Made by a program: the position numbers and the translations under genes. Shown here in pieces: positions 16,871 through 22,771 of a stretch of DNA of 64,000 nucleotides. How positions within the stretch are numbered: the stretch's first letter is position 1; each line of letters starts with the position of its first letter. The stretch is from Intestinimonas massiliensis (ex Afouda et al. 2020). GTDB lineage: Bacteria; Bacillota; Clostridia; Oscillospirales; Oscillospiraceae. The notes under the pieces were generated by a model. That model did no database searches. It saw only the letters and a program-made list of their open reading frames with translations, and had not been told where the DNA came from. The DNA lies in assembly GCF_900626285.1 (NCBI RefSeq), contig NZ_LR131147.1, positions 2,646,666-2,710,665 on the forward strand, written 5' to 3'.

Positions 16871-16912
16871 GAAAAAGACGCGCCGCGGAAGATATCTTCC
16901 GCGGCGCGTCTT
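16871..16912 (-). terminator. Terminator reading out of the HAD gene, now separated by an IS
   Basis: An uninterrupted 34-base palindrome (16877-16910, arms GACGCGCCGCGGAAGAT) is followed on the minus strand by TTTTTCTTTTGT. That orientation fits a minus-strand gene lying to the right. The nearest is the HAD phosphatase at 17671, and the IS200-type element sits between the two. Confidence 0.8.
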
Positions 16913-17053
16913 GGGTTGTTACCGCTTCAGCGCAACGACAACCCCCAGCTATGCTGGGGAGAGTAAAAAGAATTATATAGTGAAAAAACCTTCTGGTAGA
17001 ATGGAAGTTGCGGTCGGCCAACTGCAACACCAAAGAACCAGGAGGTTTTTTCG

Positions 17054-17530
17054 ATGAAAGAAAAAGATATAGGGAGTTTGCAACATACGACATGGAGATG
17101 TCAATACCATATCGTATTCGCGCCCAAATATAGACGGCTAGCGATATATGGACAAATCAAGAAGGATATCGGACAAATTCTGCGGAAATTGTGTGAGCAA
17201 AAAGGTGTGGAAATTATAGAAGCAGAAGCGTGTCCGGATCATATTCACATGCTAATCAGCATACCGCCCAGGTACAGTGTATCACAAATCATGGGGTATC
17301 TCAAAGGGAAAAGCAGTCTCATGATATTCGACCGGCATGCGAATTTAAAATACAAGTACGGAGACCGGCATTTCTGGGCAAGAGGGTATTATGTGGATAC
17401 AGTGGGGCGCAATAAGAAGCAGATACAGGAGTACATCCGGCATCAATTAGAGGAGGACCGGATTGCAGACCAGATCAGCATCAAGGAATTTATCGACCCG
17501 TTTACGGGTAGCAAGAATCCCAAGGCATAA
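17054..17530 (+). CDS. tnpA: IS200/IS605 family transposase TnpA
   Basis: 158 residues, normal for TnpA. The HUH-type metal site appears as CPDHIHMLISIPP and the catalytic tyrosine region as WARGYYVDTVGRNKKQIQEY. SVSQIMGYLKGKSS and the opening WRCQYHIVFAPKYRR are family signatures. It acts on single-stranded DNA by cut and paste. AGGAGGTTTTTTCG precedes the start, which is inside a run of T. Confidence 0.94.
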   Translation: MKEKDIGSLQHTTWRCQYHIVFAPKYRRLAIYGQIKKDIGQILRKLCEQKGVEIIEAEACPDHIHMLISIPPRYSVSQIMGYLKGKSSLMIFDRHANLKYKYGDRHFWARGYYVDTVGRNKKQIQEYIRHQLEEDRIADQISIKEFIDPFTGSKNPKA

Positions 17531-17534
17531 AAAT

Positions 17535-17635
17535 AGCCCCTTCAGGGGCCGGCCATGAGTCAGCAATGCAGTTGGCCGACCCATTCGCGGCCCCTTTAGG
17601 GGCGTTGTCCGTATTGTGCCCTTCTAGGGCTTACT
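17535..17635 (+). repeat. Hairpin series in the IS200 right end
   Basis: Three short palindromes of the same type follow tnpA: GCCCCTTCAGGGGC, GGCCCCTTTAGGGGC and GCCCTTCTAGGGC. They precede the terminal hairpin. They may act as terminator or as a small structured RNA at the element's 3' side. Confidence 0.5.
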
Positions 17636-17670
17636 CAAGCCCCCGGCTTAGCCGGGGGTCCTGACTGCGT

Positions 17671-18330
17671 TCAGTTGAGGCCCAGCCACTGGCGCAGCTC
17701 TCCCAGGTCGGGGGCAATGTGGGTGCAGGGCAGGCCGGAGGCCTGGAAATCGGCGGCGGTGGTGGTGCCGTTGAGTACCGCGCAGAAGGAGGCGCCCGCC
17801 CGCCGGGCGGTCTCCCCGTCGATGGTGGTGTCTCCGCAGTACAGGACCTGCTCCGGGGTCAGCCCCTGGGCGGCGATGGCAGCCAGCAGACCCTCCGGAT
17901 CGGGTTTGGGGTGCTTCACCTGGTCGCCGCCGGTGATGGAGGCAAACAGGGAAGCCACATCTCTGGCCTCCAGGATGGCCCGCAGGGTATCGCCCCGCTT
18001 GGTGCTGACCACGCCCACCGGCACGCCCGCCTGATGGAGGGCGGTGAGCAGCTCCACCGCGCCCGGATACAGCCGGACGGTCTCCACCTGCATGGGGCCG
18101 GCCTTCTCGGTGTAGAGCACCCGGAATCTGGCCCGGTTCTGGGGGTCGGCATCCCCGGATAGGTGGGTGTATTCATCCTCCAGCGTCATGCCGATGGTGC
18201 GCCGTACCGCCTCATAGCCCGGTTCGGGCAGCCCCATTTTGGAAAAGGCGTACCGGAACCCGGCCACAATGGCCTCGGTCCCATCGCCCAGGGTATAGTC
18301 AAAGTCAAAAAAGACCGCTTGATACTGCAT
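17671..18330 (-). CDS. HAD-family phosphatase, phosphoglycolate phosphatase-like
   Basis: 219 residues from ATG 18330, preferred over an ATG seven codons earlier because GAGGGAGAG precedes it and nothing precedes the other. Motif I FFDFDYTLGDG with the nucleophile and acid/base aspartates, motif II VVSTKRG, and motif III with GGDQVKHPKPDP then CGDTTIDGETARRAGA. The cap domain lies between residues ~18 and 85. It probably hydrolyses a small phosphoester such as 2-phosphoglycolate or a pyrophosphate; substrate unknown. It follows rpoN with overlapping frames, and its natural terminator seems to be the palindrome at 16871-16912 beyond the IS. Confidence 0.85.
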   Translation of the reverse strand: MQYQAVFFDFDYTLGDGTEAIVAGFRYAFSKMGLPEPGYEAVRRTIGMTLEDEYTHLSGDADPQNRARFRVLYTEKAGPMQVETVRLYPGAVELLTALHQAGVPVGVVSTKRGDTLRAILEARDVASLFASITGGDQVKHPKPDPEGLLAAIAAQGLTPEQVLYCGDTTIDGETARRAGASFCAVLNGTTTAADFQASGLPCTHIAPDLGELRQWLGLN

Positions 18331-18347
18331 TCTGTCCGTTCTCTCCC

Positions 18348-19718
18348 TCATTCATACTGTTTCCGGCCGGTGGTGCTGGGGATGTGCAGCTCGTCCCGGT
18401 ACTTGGCCACAGTGCGCCGGGAGAGGGTGCAGCCCTGGGCGGCCATCAGCTGGCACAGCTTCTGGTCGGACAGGGGCTTTTTCTTGTCCTCCCCGGCGAT
18501 GAGCTTCTTGAGCAGCGCCTTGGCCGCGTCGGGAGAGGCGGCCTCCTCCCCGGCGGAAACGGGGCCCAGACTGCGGGAAAAGAAATAGCTCAGGGGGTAG
18601 ACCCCCATGGAGCACTGGATGTACTTGTCCTTGGTGGCCCGACTGACAGTGGATTCGTGGACCCCGATCCGGTCGGCCACGTCGGCCAGGGACAGGGGGA
18701 CCAGGTGGCCGGGCCCCTTGCGGAAGAAGGCCTCCTGGAAGTCCAGGATGCACTCGGCGCAGGCCATCAGGGTGGAGCGCCGCTGCTCGATGGCCTTCAC
18801 CATCCACTTGGCCTGCCGCACCTTTCCGGTCAGATACTCCTTGACGTGCTCATCCTCGCTCTCCTTCATCAGCCGGGTGTAGTATCCGCTGATGTTCAGG
18901 GAGGGGAAGTAGTAGTCGTTGGTCAGCAGCTCAAAGTGGTCGGGGAAGCTGACCACGATGATGTCCGGATTGATATAGGTCAGGTTTTCCCGGGCGGCAA
19001 AGCCGGTGCCGGGGCGGGGGTTGAGCTTGCGGATCCGGTCGCAGGATGAGCGCACCTCCTCCTGGGTGACCTTCAGCTCCCGGGCGATCAGCCCGTACCG
19101 GCTCTTGGACAGGGCGTCCAGATAGCCGTCCACAATGCGCACCGCCAGCTGGTCCACCGGGGTGCGGCGGACCAGCTGAAGCCGCAGGCACTCGGACAGG
19201 TCCCGGGCGCCCACACCCGCAGGCTCCAGGGACTGCACCGCATCCAGGGCCCGCTCCATGACCTCCAGGGAGCAGCCGAAGTCGGCGGCCAGGTCGGCCA
19301 GCGGCTCATCCAGCCAGCCGTTTTGGTTCAGGCTTTCCACCAGGAAGATCCCGGCGTCCATAACCTCTGGCTCCAGATCCAGGACCTTCAGCTGAGAGGA
19401 CACATAGTAGTACAGATTTTCATCGTCGTCCCGCACAGTGCCGTAATTGTTCAGCGGGTCGGTTTCCTCCTCGGTGTCCTGCTGGTGGTAGTACCGATTC
19501 TGAGGGTCAGTGGATTCCAGCCACTCCAACTTCCGGCGGAGGACAGAGAATTCGTCCTGCTTATCATAATTCTGCTCCGACTCCAGCACCGGGTTTTCCT
19601 GCACGGCCTCCTCGATGTATTCCAGAAGCTCCTGGGAGCCCATCTGCAGAACCTCCATGGACTGCATCATCTGGGGGGAAAGCGTCTGCGTCTGCTTCTG
19701 AGATAGATTGAGTTCCAA
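18348..19718 (-). CDS. rpoN: RNA polymerase sigma-54 factor
   Basis: 456 residues. Region I at the N-terminus is glutamine- and leucine-rich (LSQKQTQTLSPQMMQSMEVLQM) and contacts activators. The acidic linker is about 50-95, the core-binding domain about 100-300, and helix-turn-helix residues about 355-400 (VADRIGVHESTVSRATKDKY). The RpoN box near the C-terminus reads RRTVAKYRDELHIPS. Sigma-54 recognises GG/GC promoters and needs an AAA+ activator. None is visible in this window. Confidence 0.95.
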   Translation of the reverse strand: MELNLSQKQTQTLSPQMMQSMEVLQMGSQELLEYIEEAVQENPVLESEQNYDKQDEFSVLRRKLEWLESTDPQNRYYHQQDTEEETDPLNNYGTVRDDDENLYYYVSSQLKVLDLEPEVMDAGIFLVESLNQNGWLDEPLADLAADFGCSLEVMERALDAVQSLEPAGVGARDLSECLRLQLVRRTPVDQLAVRIVDGYLDALSKSRYGLIARELKVTQEEVRSSCDRIRKLNPRPGTGFAARENLTYINPDIIVVSFPDHFELLTNDYYFPSLNISGYYTRLMKESEDEHVKEYLTGKVRQAKWMVKAIEQRRSTLMACAECILDFQEAFFRKGPGHLVPLSLADVADRIGVHESTVSRATKDKYIQCSMGVYPLSYFFSRSLGPVSAGEEAASPDAAKALLKKLIAGEDKKKPLSDQKLCQLMAAQGCTLSRRTVAKYRDELHIPSTTGRKQYE

Positions 19719-19835
19719 TGCCTTTGGCCTCCCTCTGCGAAAAACGTCACATTTCGTTCGGGAGACAGTATATCACGGAAGGGGGACCAATTTCAACCGC
19801 CCAGCCAGGCGGCGGATGTAGAAAATGCTGGCGGG

Positions 19836-20156
19836 CTAATCGTCAGGCCGCTCCAGAAAGGCCTCCGCCCCGTAGCGCAGGCAGCGGCGGAGCCGGGCCT
19901 CTCCCCGCTTGATGGTGCGGGAGACGGTGGACTTGTCCACCCCCAGACGCTCCCCGATCTGCCGCATATTCAGCTGTTCGCCGTAATAGAGCAGCAGAAA
20001 TTCCCGCTGCCGGGGGGTGACGTCCTCCTGCAGGGCCCGCACCAGGTTGCGCTTGAGCCGGGCCATCTGCTGAGAATTGTCCGCCGCCATGGCCCGGGAA
20101 TAGGCCGCCATGTCCGCGGCGTACATGCCGCCTCTTCTATAGCGTGTATTTGACAT
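19836..20156 (-). CDS. Sigma-70 region-4-like helix-turn-helix protein
   Basis: 106 residues from ATG 20156. The C-terminal half is a sigma region 4 fold: TPRQREFLLLYYGEQLNMRQIGERLGVDKSTVSRTIKRGEARL. There is no region 2, so it cannot be a complete sigma factor. Small proteins like this occur in integrated phage and conjugative elements of Clostridia, usually beside the short gene found just upstream. An alternative start is ATG 20126. It overlaps the end of its upstream neighbour by 20 bases, so the two are co-translated. Confidence 0.75.
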   Translation of the reverse strand: MSNTRYRRGGMYAADMAAYSRAMAADNSQQMARLKRNLVRALQEDVTPRQREFLLLYYGEQLNMRQIGERLGVDKSTVSRTIKRGEARLRRCLRYGAEAFLERPDD

Positions 20157-20370
20157 TGCGCCGGTACCCCCTCTCATAATACCGCTCACACAGGACCGCC
20201 AGATCCCTGGCCTCCCGCCACATGGTCCGCAGCATCTTGATACGGTCTTCCAGCCGCATCCGTCTGCCCTCGTCCCACTCCTCCCGCTGCTGGTTCTCCA
20301 GCAGCAGGGCCCGCTCCCGAAGCGCGGCGGCGCTGGCGCGGTACTCCACTGAAAGCTCCAATAAGGTCAT
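20137..20370 (-). CDS. Small helical protein of mobile-element type
   Basis: 77 residues from ATG 20370, preceded by GGAGGAAAGGGAGGAG, one of the strongest ribosome-binding sites in the window. It is almost wholly alpha-helical, opening MTLLELSVEYRASAAALRER and ending ERYYERGYRRNVKYTL. I recognise this closing pattern as recurring beside sigma-like proteins in clostridial mobile elements, but know no function. Residues ~15-70 could form an antiparallel coiled coil. Confidence 0.7.
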   Translation of the reverse strand: MTLLELSVEYRASAAALRERALLLENQQREEWDEGRRMRLEDRIKMLRTMWREARDLAVLCERYYERGYRRNVKYTL

Positions 20371-20491
20371 GCTTCTCCTCCCTTTCCTCCTGCCGGATGA
20401 CCGCCAGACAGCCGGTACACACATCCCGTTCCTGCCCGTACAGCTCGCTCCGGCACCGGCGGCACCAGCCTGCCGGCGGGACCCGCTGCAT
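20186..20491 (-). CDS. Possible small zinc-ribbon protein
   Basis: A frame starting at ATG 20491 encodes two CxxC pairs close to its N-terminus (WCRRCRSELYG and VCTGCLAVI), the layout of a zinc ribbon. It runs 185 bases into the next gene, where the sequence no longer looks like protein, so the true end or even the gene is doubtful. It may be a decayed third member of the mobile-element cluster. Confidence 0.3.
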   Translation of the reverse strand: MQRVPPAGWCRRCRSELYGQERDVCTGCLAVIRQEEREEKHDLIGAFSGVPRQRRRASGAGPAAGEPAAGGVGRGQTDAAGRPYQDAADHVAGGQGSGGPV

Positions 20492-20573
20492 GTCCCGCAG
20501 CGGGTCCGTCCAAACCAGAACCCGGATCTCCTGTCCCTCCTCAAAAAAAGATGAAAAAAGATCGGACTTTCCC

Positions 20574-20602
20574 TTGACAAAACACACCCTTTCTGATAAA
20601 AT
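20574..20602 (+). promoter_or_regulatory. Promoter of the tRNA-Thr/tRNA-Tyr unit
   Basis: Consensus TTGACA, 17-base spacer, TAAAAT, 27 bases ahead of the tRNA-Thr gene. Confidence 0.85.
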
Positions 20603-20628
20603 AACCTTCGCTGTGGACGAGCTGATAT

Positions 20629-20704
20629 GCTGGTGTAGCTCAGTTGGTAGAGCAGCTGATTTGTAATCAGCAGGTCGGGGGTTCGAGTCCGTCCACCAGC
20701 TCCA
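20629..20704 (+). tRNA. tRNA-Thr (anticodon TGT)
   Basis: 76 bases including an encoded CCA. Acceptor GCTGGTG pairs with CACCAGC. D-arm AGCTCAGTTGGTAGAGC, anticodon arm CTGATTTGTAATCAG with TGT in the loop, T-arm with GGTTCGAGTCC. It reads ACA codons. Confidence 0.95.
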
Positions 20705-20720
20705 TCGTTCAACTTCATAT

Positions 20721-20805
20721 GGAGGAGTTCCCGAGTGGCCAAAGGGGGCAGACTGTAAATCTGTTGCGATTCGCTTCGGTGGTTCGAATCCACCCTCCTC
20801 CACCA
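20721..20805 (+). tRNA. tRNA-Tyr (anticodon GTA)
   Basis: 85 bases with encoded CCA and a long variable arm, as in bacterial tRNA-Tyr. Acceptor GGAGGAG pairs with CTCCTCC. The anticodon loop ACTGTAAAT carries GTA. It is transcribed with tRNA-Thr. Confidence 0.95.
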
Positions 20806-20839
20806 AAAATGTCTCGCCGATAGGCGGGGCATTTTTATT
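20806..20839 (+). terminator. Terminator of the tRNA unit
   Basis: AATGTCTCGCC pairs with GGCGGGGCATT (one wobble) and is followed by TTTTATTT. Confidence 0.85.
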
Positions 20840-20877
20840 TGCGGCTATCTCCGAACGGTGTCGAACGAAGAACAGTA

Positions 20878-20897
20878 ATTAGAACACAAGTTCTAAT
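20878..20897 (+). promoter_or_regulatory. SOS-box-like palindrome upstream of the LexA-type gene
   Basis: Perfect palindrome ATTAGAAC-ACAA-GTTCTAAT. Its core GAAC-N4-GTTC is the Firmicutes LexA (DinR) box. It lies about 120 bases upstream of the repressor start and about 60 bases upstream of the -35 box. Confidence 0.65.
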
Positions 20898-20955
20898 GTA
20901 AAACTATGATAGCACCGAATGGAGATGAAAGTCAATGGAAAATTGTCGAAACATG

Positions 20956-20984
20956 TTGCGTTTGGTGATGAAATATGATAGAAT
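20956..20984 (+). promoter_or_regulatory. Candidate promoter of the LexA-type repressor gene
   Basis: TTGCGT, 17-base spacer, TAGAAT, 34 bases ahead of the GTG start. The -35 overlaps a partial palindrome, CGAAACATGTTGCG. Confidence 0.55.
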
Positions 20985-21017
20985 AGCCCGTAAAATGGGA
21001 CAGGGAGGGGAAAGCAG

Positions 21018-21647
21018 GTGAAGCAGGAGAGCAGCATTGGGGCCCGCTTGCGCACCGTAATGGCGGAACAGGGCCTGAGTTATGAGCAGCTTGGAGAGCG
21101 TCTGCATATGAATCCTCAGACGCTCAATCGCTACGTGCTGGGTCAGCGGGAGCCCAAGATCGGCACCGCCGCGGCCATGGCCCGTGCCCTGGGGGTAGAC
21201 CCCCTGTGGCTCCAGGGCTTTGATGTGCCCCGGGTCCCGGCGCCCCAGCCGATGGAGACCTCGGTGGTGCCCATTCTGGGTACCATACGGGCGGGTACCC
21301 CTCTGCTGGCCCAGCAGGACCTGGAGGGGTATGCGGCGGCCAATGTGCCTGACCCGGAGGAGTGCTTTTATCTGCGGGTCACCGGCAACAGCATGATCAA
21401 TGCCGGTATCCGGGAGGGGGATCTGGTGCTGCTCCGGCGGCAGGAGACCGCCGAGAACGGCCAGATCGTGGCCTGTCTGGTGGATGGGGAGGACGCCACC
21501 CTGAAGCGGTTCCGGGTGCAGAAGGGCGTGGTTATCCTTCAGCCGGAGAACCCGGACTACGAGCCCAAGATCATTCCCCTGCGCGACTTTGAGACGGGGG
21601 CCGCCCGGATCATCGGGGTGGCGGTGAAACTGGTACGGAATTTATAA
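21018..21647 (+). CDS. XRE-LexA-type repressor with S24 protease domain
   Basis: 209 residues from GTG 21018 after GGGAGGGG. Residues 6-62 form an XRE helix-turn-helix (LSYEQLGERLHMNPQTLNRYVLG). The S24 domain follows, with self-cleavage bond Ala92-Gly93 (GTIRAGTP), catalytic Ser125 (VTGNSMINAG) and Lys163 (DATLKRF). All parts for RecA-stimulated self-cleavage are present. Canonical LexA has a different winged helix, so this is a phage-repressor-like architecture. It may be the SOS repressor of this lineage or the regulator of a lost prophage. It is transcribed with a small DUF6483-like gene and a cupin gene. Confidence 0.88.
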   Translation: MKQESSIGARLRTVMAEQGLSYEQLGERLHMNPQTLNRYVLGQREPKIGTAAAMARALGVDPLWLQGFDVPRVPAPQPMETSVVPILGTIRAGTPLLAQQDLEGYAAANVPDPEECFYLRVTGNSMINAGIREGDLVLLRRQETAENGQIVACLVDGEDATLKRFRVQKGVVILQPENPDYEPKIIPLRDFETGAARIIGVAVKLVRNL

Positions 21648-21662
21648 AAGGAGGCAGCTGCC

Positions 21663-22013
21663 ATGGTAACGGAAGACTGGCTGATGCGCCAGGTGGAGGC
21701 GATGGCCCGGTCCATCGCCATGCTGGTATTTCATAAGGAGGGGACGGACTACGTCCCGTCAGGCGACGAGACGGCCGACGGGCTCCACGGGGAGCTGATG
21801 CGCCGGCTGGAGGTGGGGGACCTGTGCGGCGCGGAGGACCTGCTGTTTGAGACCGCCGAGGAGGGCGGCCTGGGCTGTCTGGAGGCCGGGGTGGATTTTT
21901 ACGCCCGGCTCAACGAACTGAGCGACGCCCAGCTGGAGGAGGCCGGCTTTGGCCGGGACGAGATCCAGGAGGGGCTCCAGGACCTGTCGGAGCGCTTCGG
22001 TGTGGTTCTGTAA
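21663..22013 (+). CDS. DUF6483-like protein
   Basis: 116 residues after AAAGGAGGCAGCTGCC. It is helical and acidic, opening MVTEDWLMRQVEAMARSIAML and continuing into two helical hairpins that resemble a tetratricopeptide-like fold (LHGELMRRLEVGDLCGAEDLLFE, then VDFYARLNELSDAQLEE). This matches my memory of the DUF6483 family, whose role is not known. It lies 15 bases downstream of the LexA-type gene and 13 bases upstream of the cupin gene. Confidence 0.6.
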   Translation: MVTEDWLMRQVEAMARSIAMLVFHKEGTDYVPSGDETADGLHGELMRRLEVGDLCGAEDLLFETAEEGGLGCLEAGVDFYARLNELSDAQLEEAGFGRDEIQEGLQDLSERFGVVL

Positions 22014-22026
22014 GGAGGAAAGAGGA

Positions 22027-22359
22027 ATGAAAATCAATTTTTCTGAGATGGTGGAAGAGGAGATCCCCCAGTTCAAGGGGGGCGAAAAGGTCACCTATGC
22101 CAAGCTGTACAACGACGAAAAGGCCCGCATCATGCATGGCCGGCTGGCGCCCGGGGCCTCCATCGGCCTGCACACCCACGTGGGCAGCAGCGAGGTGGTG
22201 TATGTCCTGTCCGGCACGGGGAAGGCCCTGTATGACGGCGGGGAGGAGCCCCTGGCCCCCGGCGACTGCCACTACTGCCCGGAGGGCCATACCCACTCCC
22301 TCATCAACAACGGCACGGAGGACCTGATCTTCTTCGCCGTGATCCCCCTGTATGAGTAA
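22027..22359 (+). CDS. Cupin-domain protein
   Basis: 110 residues from ATG 22027, after AAGGAGGAAAGAGGA. A single conserved beta-barrel: cupin motif 1 GLHTHVGSSEVVYVLSG with two histidines and a glutamate, and motif 2 APGDCHYCPEGHTHSLIN with a third histidine. It probably binds a metal and a small molecule. Substrate unknown. Last gene of the LexA-type operon. Confidence 0.88.
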   Translation: MKINFSEMVEEEIPQFKGGEKVTYAKLYNDEKARIMHGRLAPGASIGLHTHVGSSEVVYVLSGTGKALYDGGEEPLAPGDCHYCPEGHTHSLINNGTEDLIFFAVIPLYE

Positions 22360-22396
22360 AAAGGTGCCGGACGTTTGACGTCCGGCACCTTTTTTC
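22357..22396. terminator. Bidirectional terminator after the cupin gene
   Basis: AAAAAGGTGCCGGACGT pairs with ACGTCCGGCACCTTTTTT, with T runs on both strands, between convergent genes. Confidence 0.9.
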
Positions 22397-22771
22397 TTAG
22401 TGCTCCCGCTCCCGGCGGTATTCCTCCATTTCCAGCTCATCCTTGATCTCCAGGCCCCGCTCTCCGGCCAGGCCCTCGATGTGGTGGGTGAATTCGTGGG
22501 ACAGGGTGGTGTACAGCTCGTCCTCCCAGTCCTCCTCCGTCCAGTTTTCCTGCTCCGCCAGGGCGGCGAAGGAGCCGTAGTAGAGGTTGATATATCTGCC
22601 CATCATGTCGTTGCAGTACTCCCCCATGATGTAGAGGTCCTCTCCCTCTGGGTCCTCCCTGGCCTCGGGCAGCAGGGAGATGCCGCCGTTGAGCTCCTGA
22701 TAGAACGCCTCCGGAAATTCCTCCGCCATCTGGTCCAACAGGTCGCCTGCCTGGTCAAAGCTGAGGATCAT
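22397..22771 (-). CDS. Putative zincin-like metallopeptidase
   Basis: 124 residues, very acidic. The HExxH zinc motif is present as SHEFTHHIEGLAG near residue 90, with acidic residues following that could supply the third ligand. Domains of this size with this motif are found as small metallopeptidase-like proteins in Firmicutes, often without known targets. Its ATG overlaps the stop of tex (ATGA at 22768-22771), so it is translated together with tex. Confidence 0.75.
   Translation of the reverse strand: MILSFDQAGDLLDQMAEEFPEAFYQELNGGISLLPEAREDPEGEDLYIMGEYCNDMMGRYINLYYGSFAALAEQENWTEEDWEDELYTTLSHEFTHHIEGLAGERGLEIKDELEMEEYRREREH

Larger units (their letters stand above)
16930..17665 (+). mobile_element. 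IS200/IS605-type insertion sequence, tnpA only
   Basis: A single Y1 transposase gene is flanked by subterminal hairpins. The left one is CCCCAGC-TAT-GCTGGGG (16943-16959) and the right one CCCCCGGC-TTA-GCCGGGGG (17640-17658). This is the hallmark of IS200/IS605 ends, which lack inverted repeats. TTAC at 16919-16922, about 20 bases before the left hairpin, is a plausible target tetranucleotide. No tnpB or iscB gene is present. Composition is more AT-rich than the flanks. Limits are approximate. Confidence 0.8.

Noticed and set aside
20137..20832. Minus-strand frame running across both tRNA genes
   Set aside because: The part beyond 20370 covers tRNA and promoter sequence and is not protein-like; the real gene starts at the strong ribosome-binding site before 20370.
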